Part shown: piece after piece, positions 24,473-33,471 of the stretch | Position numbering within the stretch: the stretch's first letter is position 1 | How the letters are laid out: each line of letters starts with the position of its first letter | Assembly (NCBI RefSeq): GCF_018342475.1 | Contig: NZ_JAEMUD010000001.1 | Coordinates: 930,001-994,000 of the forward strand | From: Parachlamydia sp. AcF125 | GTDB taxonomy: Bacteria > Chlamydiota > Chlamydiia > Chlamydiales > Parachlamydiaceae | DNA length: 64,000 nucleotides | Direction: 5' to 3' | The notes under the pieces: generated by a model | The model's database searches: none | What the model was told of the DNA's origin: nothing | What the model saw: the letters and a program-made list of their open reading frames with translations, nothing else | Translations under genes and position numbers: made by a program

Positions 24473-26212
24473 ATGACCTTTTCTTTTTCTTCTCAACCCA
24501 TGGGCGCTTTTGCCCAAGCCGTTAAAGGCTCCTATAGTCTAACAGACTTAATCTTAGTCAAACAAAATGAGGGGCAATGGAAGATTGGGCGAAAATTCTA
24601 CACCTCCATTCCTTTTTTAGGCCGTTTTATCAGTTTGGTTTATTCTCGTTGGAAGAATCCCACTTCTCTTCATGCGGCTATTGAAGAATTTACAGCTAGC
24701 CAAGCGAAATCTTACGGAGAGTTTTTGGAAAAGCTGGAAAAAGACTCGCTTACTCTCAGCGAAAAAGAGGTTGAGTCTCTCCTTCGCTTTCAAGCTTTAT
24801 TTGAGCAAGCAATCTCTGAGCTAAAGCGCAAATGTGCTGCAAGTGAGGCAAATCTTCAGCAGACGGGCTGGACAAAGATGCAGCTTAAGTCGGCAGAGAA
24901 AAAGCTTCTGGAAATTTTTAATAGAGCTCTTACTTGGTCTGCTTCGGAAGATTTAAGCCTATCCTCTACAGAGCTTATAGAAAAACAGACTGCTCTTAAA
25001 AATGCGCGCGCGCTTTATGAGCTTGCGTATCGCGTGTATACAAAACTTCCTGAAACTTTTTTTAATCCTGATTTAAAAAAAAGAATCGAAAGCTTACCCT
25101 TTCCCTCTCTCATTCAGGAGAAAATTTATACCTTAGAAACTTTAACGCAAATCAAAGGAAATTGCCTTTCTCAGGAAAGGATCTTAGAATTAAGGGGAAG
25201 TCTAGAAAAACACGCCCTCAGCTTAGCCAATTTTGCCGATTTAGAGGATGACCAAATCCTGGTAATTTTGCGCGATTGGGCCATAGCAAGACAAGTGCAA
25301 ACCTCCCATGAAATTTCAAGTTTTATGTGTTCTCACCAAAACAGCTTAAGGCCTCTTTTTGCTAAAATCGCAGCTCGCATTCCTGAAGATCAATTGTCCA
25401 TTGCCTTAAATCCTAAATTTAAAGAAATATGCGCGCTTATTGCAGAATATTTTCCCGAAAAAGAATTTAAACAAACCGCTTCCATTCGCAAGTATTACCA
25501 CGATTTGACGATAGTGGAACGTTTGCCCCTCGAGCTGTGGCTGAAAATCTTTACTAATTTGTCTTTTTGCGACCAAGCAAAGTTGGGCCTTACCTCGCGC
25601 TATTTCGCTAACCTCTACTCTGCTCTAAAACAGTCCTGCCATAAGTTTGCAAAGGCAATCGTCTCGCAATGGCTAAAGAATTACGAGCATCCTCCCCAGT
25701 ATCCAGGACTGCAAGGCCATCTGAAGTTCCTGTTAGATGGATTTTCTAAGAACCCATACCTATTATGCCCTTCGAAAGGACTTTTCGTTACCCGATGTGA
25801 GAGGAGAGAAGTGGAAAAAAATCTTAAGGAAAACCAATCTACGCAAAAAAAGGAAGATCCACCTACTCAAAAAGCTGAACCCAAGAGACTCGCATTTTAT
25901 AACTCTGTCCGAGAAGCTTTTACAAGAAATTTTTCCCTTGTGGAATCAAATAACTCATTAAGCTTAACCTTTGCATTTACATTTTCAGCTGCCGTAAAAA
26001 AACCGAGAGTAAAAGCAAAACATTTTTTATCTTATTTTGGTATGCAGATATCTATAGAAGAAGAGTATGTGCCTCATTCCTATCAAATCTACCATATGGA
26101 CATGATTAAAATCTTTTTTGCCATGATTGAAAAATTTAATACCATAGAATTTAAAGGCTTTGCTAAGGCTTTTGACTTAATTAGCAAACATAGCGTGAAA
26201 CAGATTTTGTAA
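24473..26212 (+). CDS. F-box protein, probable ubiquitin-pathway effector
   Basis: A 579-residue protein. The N-terminus (about 1-160) is the domain shared with the 20506 protein. A clear F-box follows at about 349-390: RLPLELWLKIFTNLSF, then DQAKLGLTSRYFANLY, with the leading LP, the IF and the SRxF positions conserved. F-boxes bind Skp1 and recruit SCF ubiquitin ligases; bacteria with this motif use it inside eukaryotic hosts. After the F-box there is a charged linker (about 450-475) and a unique C-terminal part. The gene ends where an IS256 remnant begins, so its last codons may be altered. The TATAAT/dyad element lies about 45 bases upstream. Confidence 0.88.
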   Translation: MTFSFSSQPMGAFAQAVKGSYSLTDLILVKQNEGQWKIGRKFYTSIPFLGRFISLVYSRWKNPTSLHAAIEEFTASQAKSYGEFLEKLEKDSLTLSEKEVESLLRFQALFEQAISELKRKCAASEANLQQTGWTKMQLKSAEKKLLEIFNRALTWSASEDLSLSSTELIEKQTALKNARALYELAYRVYTKLPETFFNPDLKKRIESLPFPSLIQEKIYTLETLTQIKGNCLSQERILELRGSLEKHALSLANFADLEDDQILVILRDWAIARQVQTSHEISSFMCSHQNSLRPLFAKIAARIPEDQLSIALNPKFKEICALIAEYFPEKEFKQTASIRKYYHDLTIVERLPLELWLKIFTNLSFCDQAKLGLTSRYFANLYSALKQSCHKFAKAIVSQWLKNYEHPPQYPGLQGHLKFLLDGFSKNPYLLCPSKGLFVTRCERREVEKNLKENQSTQKKEDPPTQKAEPKRLAFYNSVREAFTRNFSLVESNNSLSLTFAFTFSAAVKKPRVKAKHFLSYFGMQISIEEEYVPHSYQIYHMDMIKIFFAMIEKFNTIEFKGFAKAFDLISKHSVKQIL

Positions 26213-26281
26213 TGCTGTCCGATCTATCAAATATATTCCTACAAAGCATCTAAAGGAATTTATGGCTGATTTATGGCACTG

Positions 26282-26662
26282 TTAACAAAGTAAATGAGTA
26301 ATCAACATTATTGCACAATAAATAAATGAGGTAAATGTAGAGTCTAATTTATCGTACCTCAAACTCAAACGCTTGTGTTCTTTAAGATGGCTAAAAAAGT
26401 GTTCTATTTTCACGCGTGTCTTATAAAGCTGCTTATCATACTTATTGGGAAAACAGCGATTAACTTTAGGAGGAATCACTTCTTGGTATTGATTAGAACG
26501 AATCAATTGCTTAACTTCAGAGCTAGTATATCCTTTATCAGCAATAATAAATTTCATTTTTTTCCAGGGAAAGTCTTTGCAAAGTGTGGGGAAAACCTTC
26601 ACATCTTGCCTTTGGCCTTCTGATAAAACAAAATTCACATAGCCATAAGGACTTAAAGCCAC
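26282..26662 (-). CDS. IS5-family transposase, orfB
   Basis: The C-terminal DDE half: GQRQDVKVFPTLC, IIADKGYTSSEVKQLI with the second Asp, PKVNRCFPNKYDKQLYKTRVKIEHFF (key residues K, YDKxLYK, R, and E) with the catalytic Glu, and a LRYDKLDSTF tail. The frame actually extends upstream to the A8 site near 26715; the ATG used here lies within it and is probably not a real start. Expressed as the fusion product with orfA. Confidence 0.88.
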   Translation of the reverse strand: MALSPYGYVNFVLSEGQRQDVKVFPTLCKDFPWKKMKFIIADKGYTSSEVKQLIRSNQYQEVIPPKVNRCFPNKYDKQLYKTRVKIEHFFSHLKEHKRLSLRYDKLDSTFTSFIYCAIMLITHLLC

Positions 26663-26697
26663 ATGAATTTTTGTACTCCAGCCACGTTTTCCTCTTC

Positions 26698-27063
26698 CTA
26701 TGGACTGTTGACCTTTTTTTTAATTGCTCCGCCTCCATGACGATGGACATTGATGTTTGTTGAATCTACCCACACAATCTCGAGTTGGACCTGCTTTTTT
26801 TGTTGCAATTGATAAAGGATAGACCAAAATAAACCATTTTCACTCCAACGCTTAAATTGCATATAGACGGTATGCCAATGGCCGAAGCAAACAGGGATGT
26901 CTCGCCAACTGATGCCCGTTCTTAAAACATATAAAATGGCACAAAAGAAAAGGTAATAACCATGTTTGGGCGGTCTTCCAGGCCTTTTGTGGTGGGAATG
27001 AATGAGAGGCATGACGTGATCTTTAAAAAACTTTTCCGATAACGGAAACAAGCGATCTTTCAT
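26698..27063 (-). CDS. IS5-family transposase, orfA
   Basis: A 121-codon frame: N-terminal DUF4096-like part (LSEKFFKDHVMPLI, GRPPKHGYYLFFCAILYVL, GISWRDIPVCFGHWHTVYMQFKRW with positions typical of IS427 group) and the first catalytic Asp in EIVWVDSTNINVHRHG. It ends shortly after eight A residues. A -1 slip on that run continues as GQQSIGRGKRGWSTKIH into the second frame, giving a full transposase by programmed frameshifting, as known for this group. Confidence 0.9.
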   Translation of the reverse strand: MKDRLFPLSEKFFKDHVMPLIHSHHKRPGRPPKHGYYLFFCAILYVLRTGISWRDIPVCFGHWHTVYMQFKRWSENGLFWSILYQLQQKKQVQLEIVWVDSTNINVHRHGGGAIKKKVNSP

Positions 27064-27641
27064 TGATACACCTTTGTTTATTTTTTTATAAAGGTTATCA
27101 CCTCTTATACTTTGTTAACAGTGCCATAAAAGATATCTATGGGGCAGCCACATTGGATTTAGCCGAACAAAACCTTGATCGGCTTCAAGAAAAATGGAAT
27201 AGCAACTACCCTTTAGCTGTAAAGCCGTGGGTATTTCGCTGGGAAAACATAAAAACGTTTTTTGATTTTTCCATTCCCATTCGTCGTATGATTTATACCG
27301 CGCATGCGGTAGAATCTCTGCATAGGCAGTTTAGAAAAGCCACTAAAAATAAGGCTATTTTCTCTTCGGATGAAGCCTCATTTAAAATACTTTTCTTAGT
27401 AGCCAGGGATGTTTTTAAAAAATGGACCATGCCAATTAAAGAATGGAAAACAATTATCTCTCATCTAGCGCTTGCTTATGAGGATCGGCTAGGTTTAGCA
27501 AATGGCTAAAACGATTTACACAGAAAAATTGGCAGACTCGCGTAACCAAAAAATCTATTGCATAGCCTTTGCGAGATTATAAGCTCATTACTCTATTAAA
27601 AAATCAAAGTTTTTCTATATTCAAATGCGGTGAAAAGACTT

Positions 27642-28004
27642 TTACCTTTTTAAGGCAGCTATCCGAGTACTAGAAGCAGATTCGCTAATCCATGTATGGC
27701 CTCTTTCTGCTTGAGATTTTGCAGGAGTAATCATAATGCTCACATCCTGCCCCAATTCATTTAAAAAACGAATCAGGCGCTCTAATGAAAAGCTATGTAA
27801 TCTTCCACGAATTAAAGCTGAGATTTTTGGTTGATCTATTTCTAAAATTTCAGCAGCTTTTTTTTGGGTCAGCTTTTTCTTTTTAATAAGTTTAGCTATT
27901 TGGCGAGCGAGCTCCGATTTTGCAAGCGCTTCTTCCGGGTTTTTAATATCTAAGTCGGCAAAAATGTTTCCTGAGCTTTCTTCATATTTGATCCTTCTTT
28001 TCAT
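27642..28004 (-). CDS. Xre-family antitoxin of a RelE/HigB2-like module
   Basis: A 120-residue protein. SELARQIAKLIKKKKLTQ, KKAAEILEIDQPKISALIRG and LERLIRFLNELGQDV form the helix-turn-helix of the COG5606-type antitoxins. Its start overlaps the end of the toxin gene by 23 bases. The serine-rich tail (SESASSTRIAALKR) is unremarkable. The gene pair is divergent from a decayed copB fragment. Confidence 0.88.
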   Translation of the reverse strand: MKRRIKYEESSGNIFADLDIKNPEEALAKSELARQIAKLIKKKKLTQKKAAEILEIDQPKISALIRGRLHSFSLERLIRFLNELGQDVSIMITPAKSQAERGHTWISESASSTRIAALKR

Positions 28005-28368
28005 TATTATTCTCCCTTGTTAATTCTTTATATAGAGACTCAGCCTCTTTCAAACGGCGCTTAATTAGGTTCACGTCTTGCTTAGGAGTAGAAATGCCAC
28101 TTTTTGACTTTTTTTGAAAGGCATGCAATACAAAAATAAACTCTTCCATTTCCACACTGTAAACAACTCGGTATGTTCCAGACCTATCATTTTCCCGAAT
28201 TTCTATAATTTTAGCGCTTCCCAATCCACTAAGCGTCTTAGCGTGGTTATGCCTCTCACCCATTTGCGCAAGATATAAGCCGTGTCCCATCTCATTTCTT
28301 ACTTCATCGGGAAATTCTTTGAGGTCTTCTCGGCTTGAACCAATCCAGAACAATCTTTTCATGTGCAT
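27982..28368 (-). CDS. RelE-like (Gp49/HigB2-type) toxin
   Basis: A 128-residue protein with the phage Gp49-like toxin pattern: RLFWIGSSREDLKEFPDEVR, GHGLYLAQMGERH, AKIIEIRENDRSGTYRVVYS, FVLHAFQKKSKSGISTPK. The C-terminal acidic tail is longer than usual. Start at the second Met (28362) is equally likely. Such toxins cleave mRNA on ribosomes. An inverted repeat just upstream may be the operator. Confidence 0.88.
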   Translation of the reverse strand: MHMKRLFWIGSSREDLKEFPDEVRNEMGHGLYLAQMGERHNHAKTLSGLGSAKIIEIRENDRSGTYRVVYSVEMEEFIFVLHAFQKKSKSGISTPKQDVNLIKRRLKEAESLYKELTRENNNEKKDQI

Positions 28369-28377
28369 GCAGTTCCT

Positions 28378-28393
28378 AGGTATTTCTATACCT
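28378..28393. promoter_or_regulatory. Candidate operator of the RelE/Xre module
   Basis: AGGTAT and ATACCT form a perfect six-base inverted repeat with a four-base spacer, ten bases upstream of the toxin start. Autoregulation by the Xre antitoxin at such a site is normal for these operons; binding here is inference. Confidence 0.45.
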
Positions 28394-28416
28394 TATTATG
28401 CCTAAATAAGCATATT

Positions 28417-29012
28417 ATGGCAAGTGATTGCAACGAAGCTTAGGATGCCGTTATTTCGGGAGGCTTTTCCAAAATCCAATCCTCTCCCGATTTAGTTAAA
28501 ACCCTCCAAAATATGGCTCCTCATCAGCTTGTTCAACTAAAAAACGCTCACTACAGCCGCGGCGGTAGCGTCACAGGGAATCTACGCAACGTCAATGCCT
28601 AGGTAGAAAGTATGATTTTAGGGAGCTTAATTAGTGAGCGTGGATTTCCACCTGGATGGAACCCTGCAGTAGACAACTCGGGCCAAAATGCGATCATCAA
28701 AGGCGCTGATCGCGCAGCCTTTGCTAAGCAAGTGAGCAATTACGCTAAAACTCAAACTCCACCCCTTACTCAGGACCAGATCGACCAGATCATGGAAGCT
28801 TTTGATAACCACGAGGTGTCTTCTCCTGAGATGGCAGCGCTGGTCAGCAAGCCGAAGCAGGCCGCGATTAGCTCCATTAGCGGCCAGTATGGATTACCTT
28901 CTAACTGGACAGCTCCCGTGGGAACCACTCAAAATGCTATGCTGGATGCCTTTTCAGCTAAAGTGGGAACAAATGCCATTAACACGGCCCAAGAAATGCT
29001 TTCCAGAGATAT
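28417..29012 (+). pseudogene. Decayed copB fragment 2
   Basis: Aligns with about 41030-41630 of the intact translocator gene. It begins at GCAAGTGATT without a start, has a stop at 28599 (TAG for a Gln codon), and keeps an open frame over 28612-29012 (MILGSLISERGFPPGWNPAV, LTQDQIDQIMEAFDN, QYGLPSNWTAPVG, SAKVGTNAINTAQEM). It is cut at 29004-29012 by the breakpoint motif leading to IS630. Unlike fragment 1 it keeps both internal repeat units. Confidence 0.85.
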
Positions 29013-30027
29013 TATCAAAAGTTGTGGATCTTAAGATAAGAAGAACGTGATAAGCGCATTTGCGATAGAATCAAAGTCGTGCTGCTTCACGATAAGTGGT
29101 GGCCTTTTCCCCAGATTGCAGAAGCTTTATTGCTCTCCGATGAAGCCATCCGAAACCATATCGAAGAGTATAAAATTTCTAAAAAATTAAAACCGCAGAA
29201 TGGCGGTTCTTTAGAAAAGCTTTCCCATAAACAATCTCGATAGCTTGAAGCCCATTTGCAAGAGCATACTTATCTTTATATCAAAGACATCGTTGCATAT
29301 GTTCAGATCACTTTCACTGTTACCTACACCATTCACGGTATGAGAAATTGGCTTCAAAGACGCTTTGCATATAAAAAACCTGCAGTCGTACCCGGAAAAG
29401 CAAATGAGCAACAACAAAAAAATGGATAGCTGAGTACGAGAAGCTGCGTGCTAGGCTTTCGGCAGATGAAACAATTTGCTTTATGGATGGAGTGCATCCT
29501 ACACATAATGTACAGTCGACATATGGGTGGATTAAAAAAGGGGTACGTAAAGAAATTCCTACTAATGGAGGAAGGTCTAGGCTTAACCTGTCAAGAGCTT
29601 TGGATATGATTGCCTATAAGCTTATCATTCAATCAGATAAGACTTTAAACGCTGATTTAACTATTAGTTTTTTTCGAAGAATCGAGGAGGCTTATCCCGA
29701 CAAGAGCAGAGTGCACGCATTTTGTGATAATGCCAAATACCATAAAAATCAATTGGTGGAGGAGTAACTTAAAATATTAAAAATAAAACTTCACTTTTTA
29801 CCTCCTTATAGTCCTAATCTCAATCCCATTGAAAGGCTATGGAAGTGGATGAAAGAGCGAGTGATCTACAATACATACTACCCGGGATTTGAAGAGTTTA
29901 AGTCGGCAATTTTTGGTTTTTTCAATCTTCTATCCACCCTTGAACCTGAATCTTTACTAGGCCAATCCTTCAGAAGTCGGATCAGGGATAAATTCAGGTC
30001 AATTGGAGCTCCTGCTGCCAATTTTTG
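29013..30027 (+). pseudogene. IS630-family transposase, frameshifted
   Basis: The helix-turn-helix half runs from KRICDRIKVVLLHDKWW (about 29053) through SLEKLSHKQSR and a stop at 29240 to NWLQRRFAYKKPA. After a frameshift near 29430 the DDE half follows: ETICFMDGVHPTHN (first Asp), VHAFCDNAKYHKN (second Asp), then past a stop at 29764 LPPYSPNLNPIERLWKWM (catalytic Glu). All three acidic residues survive, but several frame breaks and a missing N-terminus make it nonfunctional. Confidence 0.88.
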
Positions 30028-30351
30028 AATTTACTTCGGTATAGCTTATGCTTAAGCTACCTTTACGTTAAATTGGCGTTAGTTACTTGCAATTTACATT
30101 AATTAATAAAAAAGATAGTTTTGACTATTGAATATAAAAACGCTATTGTTGGCGATTTTCCTTTATATAAGCAAGAAGTTGAATTTAGATTTGGATACTT
30201 TTTTTAAAGATTAGAACAATTTATTCAACTGCATTTTGTACAAACAAAATGAAGCTAGACTAAACACTCGATTGGTTTCTCTGTCTGCAAAAGAAAATTG
30301 GCAGCGAGGACTCACTTCTTTTATAGGTGAGTTTTGGCCTTTAAGAACTTT
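30028..30351. other. Upstream region of the alkylsulfatase gene
   Basis: AT-rich, no supported gene. A short dyad (ACTCAC / GTGAGT, about 30310-30332) followed by TTTT lies 30 bases before the G tract and might be a leader hairpin or attenuator-like stem. No promoter could be placed with confidence. Confidence 0.35.
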
Positions 30352-30361
30352 GGGGGGGGGG
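30352..30361 (+). repeat. G10 homopolymer tract at a start codon
   Basis: Ten consecutive G end two bases before the ATG at 30364. An alternative ATG at 30334 reads through the tract in frame at this length. Length changes would alter that fusion and the spacing of the ribosome-binding region. Confidence 0.8.
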
Positions 30362-30363
30362 AT

Positions 30364-32322
30364 ATGATTAGATACTTTATTTTGCATGGTTTATTAATAT
30401 TTAGCAGTATGCATCTTTTAGCTGATGCCAGTTCTTTTACACGAGGCCGCAACCTAGACGCCTTAAAACAGTTACCTTTCGATAACAGAGATGATTTTGA
30501 GGAAGCAACAAAGGGATTTATTGCCGCTCTTCCAAATGATGGCTTAATTAAAAATAATCAAGGTGAGATTGTCTGGAATTTGCCCGCTTATGGCTTTGTT
30601 TCCGAGAAGAGAGAAGAGATTCCTGATACGGCTAATCCAAGTTTATGGCGTCAACTAAAATTATTGCAAAAATCTGGTCTGTTCAGGGTCGTTGATGGAA
30701 TCTATCAGGTACGCAGTGCCGACCTATCCAATATGACTGTTATTGAGGGGAAAACAGGGTTGATCATCATTGATCCATTGTTATCTAAAGAAACCGCAAA
30801 AGCAGCTATTGATCTATATTATGCAAATCGTCCTAAAAAAGAGATAAAAGCTGTGATTTATACACACAGCCATGCTGACCATTTTGGAGGCGTTAAGGGA
30901 GTTATTTCTCAGGCTGATGTAGATGCTAAAAAAGTAGAAGTTATTGCTCCATATGGTTTCACAGAAGCTGCTTTGAATGAAAATATTATGGCTGGCAATG
31001 CAATGACAAGACGGGCCATGTATATGTATGGCTCTCTACTAAAGCCAGGCCCTGAAGGGCAATTATCCGCAGGATTGGGTTTAACAACCTCTAGCGGAGA
31101 AACAACCTTAATACTCCCCACGTATTTAGTGACAAAAACTGGAGAAGAAATGACGATCGACGGAGTCAAGTTTGTGTTTTTAATGGCTCCAGGATCTGAA
31201 GCGCCTGCAGAGATGCTTTTTTTCTTACCAGAATTTAAGGCTCTTGCTGCTGCTGAAGATGCGACTCATACAATGCACAATCTATACACATTGCGAGGAG
31301 CAAAAGTACGTGATGCAAGGGCTTGGGCAAGTTATTTAAATCAAGCAATCGAAATGTTTGGCGCTCAAACTGAAGTTGTTTTTGCACAACATCATTGGCC
31401 AAAATGGGGAAATGAACGAGTTATAGACTTCATCGAAAAGCAACGTGATATGTATAAATACATTCACGATCAAAGCTTACGCTTGGCTAATCAAGGTTTT
31501 AATATGGTTGAAATTGGAGAAATGATTCAAATGCCTGATAGCTTAGCTAAAGAATGGTATAATCGGGGATATTATGGCAGCTTAAATCATAATGCAAAAT
31601 CTGTTTACAATTTTTATTTAGGTTGGTTTAGCGGAAACCCCTCGACATTACATCCTCTCCCAATAGTAGAAGCAAGTAAAAAGGAAGTTGAGTATATGGG
31701 AGGAGCTGATGCTATCCTTGAAAAATCAAAAAAAGATTTCGACAAAGGAAATTATCGTTGGGTAGCGCAGGTTCTAAATTACCTTGTCTATGCAGAGCCA
31801 CACAATAAACAGGCTAAAAATTTATTAGCTGATACTTTAGAACAATTAGGCTATCAAGCAGAAAACGGAACTTGGCGTAATTTTTATCTTTCAGGAGCTA
31901 AAGAATTAAGAGAAGGAGTTAATCTAATGGCAACAGCGAATACTCTAAGCCCTGATATGATTTCTTCTATGCCAATTGAGAATTTTTTTGATTATTTATC
32001 CATTAAATTAAATGGGTTAAAGGCTGCTGAAAATCCGATGAGCATCAATTTTGAGCTTCCAGATCAGGATAAGAAATATTTTATTCAAATCAAAAACGGA
32101 GTATTGCATTATTTCTCTAATAAAAATCAGGATGCCGCAGATTTATCTATTACAATCAATCGTAAAGATCTAGATTCTCTTATTATTGGGAAAACAACCA
32201 TTGATGGCTTGACAAAGGCAGGCAAGTTATCCATCAAAGGAGAAAAAGGAAATTTTCAAAGGTTTCTATCCTTATTTGATAAATTTAATCCTTGGTTTAA
32301 TCTTGTTGAGCCAATTAACTAG
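30364..32322 (+). CDS. Exported SdsA/BDS1-like alkylsulfatase (metallo-beta-lactamase fold)
   Basis: A 652-residue protein expected to hydrolyse alkyl sulfate esters such as SDS. The start at 30364 gives a signal peptide (MIRYFILHGLLIFSSMHLLA). The metallo-beta-lactamase core has the zinc motif THSHADHFGG with H168, H170, D172 and H173, and later metal-binding residues in AAEDATHTMHN and AQHHWPKWG. Middle and C-terminal parts match the family's dimerisation domain (YNRGYYGSLNHNAKSVY, YLGWFSGNPSTLHPL) and SCP2-like domain (LDSLIIGKTTIDGL). Length is right for the family. It would act in the periplasm. Neighbours are mobile elements and toxin-antitoxin remnants, so acquisition by transfer is likely (inference). 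Confidence 0.92.
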   Translation: MIRYFILHGLLIFSSMHLLADASSFTRGRNLDALKQLPFDNRDDFEEATKGFIAALPNDGLIKNNQGEIVWNLPAYGFVSEKREEIPDTANPSLWRQLKLLQKSGLFRVVDGIYQVRSADLSNMTVIEGKTGLIIIDPLLSKETAKAAIDLYYANRPKKEIKAVIYTHSHADHFGGVKGVISQADVDAKKVEVIAPYGFTEAALNENIMAGNAMTRRAMYMYGSLLKPGPEGQLSAGLGLTTSSGETTLILPTYLVTKTGEEMTIDGVKFVFLMAPGSEAPAEMLFFLPEFKALAAAEDATHTMHNLYTLRGAKVRDARAWASYLNQAIEMFGAQTEVVFAQHHWPKWGNERVIDFIEKQRDMYKYIHDQSLRLANQGFNMVEIGEMIQMPDSLAKEWYNRGYYGSLNHNAKSVYNFYLGWFSGNPSTLHPLPIVEASKKEVEYMGGADAILEKSKKDFDKGNYRWVAQVLNYLVYAEPHNKQAKNLLADTLEQLGYQAENGTWRNFYLSGAKELREGVNLMATANTLSPDMISSMPIENFFDYLSIKLNGLKAAENPMSINFELPDQDKKYFIQIKNGVLHYFSNKNQDAADLSITINRKDLDSLIIGKTTIDGLTKAGKLSIKGEKGNFQRFLSLFDKFNPWFNLVEPIN

Positions 32323-32439
32323 TCCGCTTAATTGAACAATAATAATCAATTAATCGGCCTTCCCGTTTTAAGCTCATCTTTTCTTTTAGGAAAAGGAGCT
32401 TCTCTTTCGTTTTCTAGGGCATCAATAGCTTTGGAGAAA

Positions 32440-32655
32440 GCTTCAGCTTCTCCTGCTAAGGATGCCACTTAATAGTCGCCACATCTGAATCGCTACAGCG
32501 GTTCCTTTGATTCTTTCAAATTTTTGTATCCATCAGGTCGCGGGGATTGTCGGCTAGTGGCAGGACGCTTTCTCAGATTTGCTTCCTGTCTTTCTGCGGG
32601 ATTTTTGCAAGGTCTTTCAGGTAGCGCTTGTTGAACTGGACTTTGTCCTTATTCG
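32440..32655 (-). pseudogene. Decayed RelE/ParE-family toxin
   Basis: Reading minus from the end of the RHH antitoxin gene gives VQFNKRYLKDLAKIPQKDRK, a stop, then VLPLADNPRDLMDTK, and after a frameshift NLKESKGTAVAIQMWRLLSG. These correspond in order to the first helices, the linker and the catalytic strand of RelE/ParE toxins. Stops and a shift show it is dead, leaving the antitoxin alone. Confidence 0.6.
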
Positions 32656-32897
32656 GCATCGTCCCATCCAGCTAGTCGCGTGGCGTCGCTGAAGTCAATC
32701 AGGTCACTGTCTTTCATTTCACCTAGGCGTATATCGGCCTTTTTGGCTAGTTGGTGGTCTTCGTATTCTTCGATCTCCCGAATAAGCAGATCAGAAGCGA
32801 AATCTTTCAAGGATTGTCCTTTCTTGGCGCAAAGCATCTTGAGATAAGGATAATGCTCCCTAGGGAACTCGAAATTTAGTCGAACAGTATTTTTCAT
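32649..32897 (-). CDS. Ribbon-helix-helix antitoxin, orphaned
   Basis: An 82-residue paralogue of the protein at 11178-11429: NTVRLNFEFPREHYPYLKML, then GQSLKDFASDLLIREIEEYED. The charged C-terminus is longer in acidic residues. Its frame is intact while the partner toxin downstream is decayed. SD-like AGGAG lies upstream of the ATG. Confidence 0.75.
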   Translation of the reverse strand: MKNTVRLNFEFPREHYPYLKMLCAKKGQSLKDFASDLLIREIEEYEDHQLAKKADIRLGEMKDSDLIDFSDATRLAGWDDAE

Positions 32898-32999
32898 GGG
32901 ATTTCTCCTTTTCCTTCATTATAGCAAAAGTGATTAAATGAGTAATCTTGGGCTATTGAAAGAAGAATCCTGGGGCAAGCCCCACCAAAAAAGAGATAG

Positions 33000-33110
33000 T
33001 TTGCCAGGATGCTGAGGTACCAGATTACCAGAGAAGAAGTCTCAGAAACGTCTATTGAAAGATCAAAAAAAAGCAAAAACGTTTCTACTCAGGCAAAAAG
33101 AAAAAACACA
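33000..33110 (+). pseudogene. IS5-family transposase, 5' exon of the intron-split copy
   Basis: EVSETSIERSKK, then after eight A the frame KQKRFYSGKKKKH, matching the 55 kb element just before and after its A8 slippage site. The N-terminal half upstream is lost. The sequence is interrupted by the group II intron and resumes at 35023. Confidence 0.75.
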
Positions 33111-33471
33111 GAAAGCGCCGATTAAAATCGGCTTAGAGTTGCGGATGTAAGAGCCGCACGTTGAAGATTACAGCAAAATCACAACGGCCACGAGTCATGC
33201 GCGGATAAGCGAGAGGTTATACGCGAAGCGTTAGACAGTGGTATACACAGGTTAGGTATTGAGCCCCGAAAATTTCTTAGATCAGAATGCCGACGTGTTT
33301 GTGTTCATCGGAAGGCAACACTGTTGACATCGATAATGCGAGATGTAAACAGATTCTGCGTGGTCGAAGACCCTATACATGTGTAGAAACTTTAAGCCCG
33401 GGAATCGGGAGATCCTGCAACTGGCCATGAAAACTCATGGTCCGCGTTGAAAATCCAAATGGAGCAAAGCA

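Larger units (their letters stand above)
26274..27126 (-). mobile_element. Apparently complete IS5-family (IS427-like) element
   Basis: An 853-base element with 19-base terminal inverted repeats beginning TGGCACTGTTAACAAAGTA at each end and a TA target duplication (26272-26273 and 27127-27128). The two minus-strand frames are linked by a run of eight A. The flanking reading frame of an IS256 transposase is restored exactly when the element and one TA are removed, which proves the boundaries. It is the best candidate for a still mobile element in the window. Confidence 0.92.
26216..27509 (+). pseudogene. IS256-family transposase remnant, interrupted by an IS5-family element
   Basis: Two parts on either side of the inserted element make one IS256 C-terminal half. 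The left part (26216-26273) gives KEFMADL. The right part (27129-27509) gives KDIYGAATLDLAEQNL, FFDFSIPIRRMIYTAHAVES and FKILFLVARDVFKKW. Removing the insert and one TA copy restores GAT TTA AAA GAT, an uninterrupted DLKD. The left part also has a frameshift and lacks the N-terminal half, so the IS256 copy was already partial. Confidence 0.88.
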
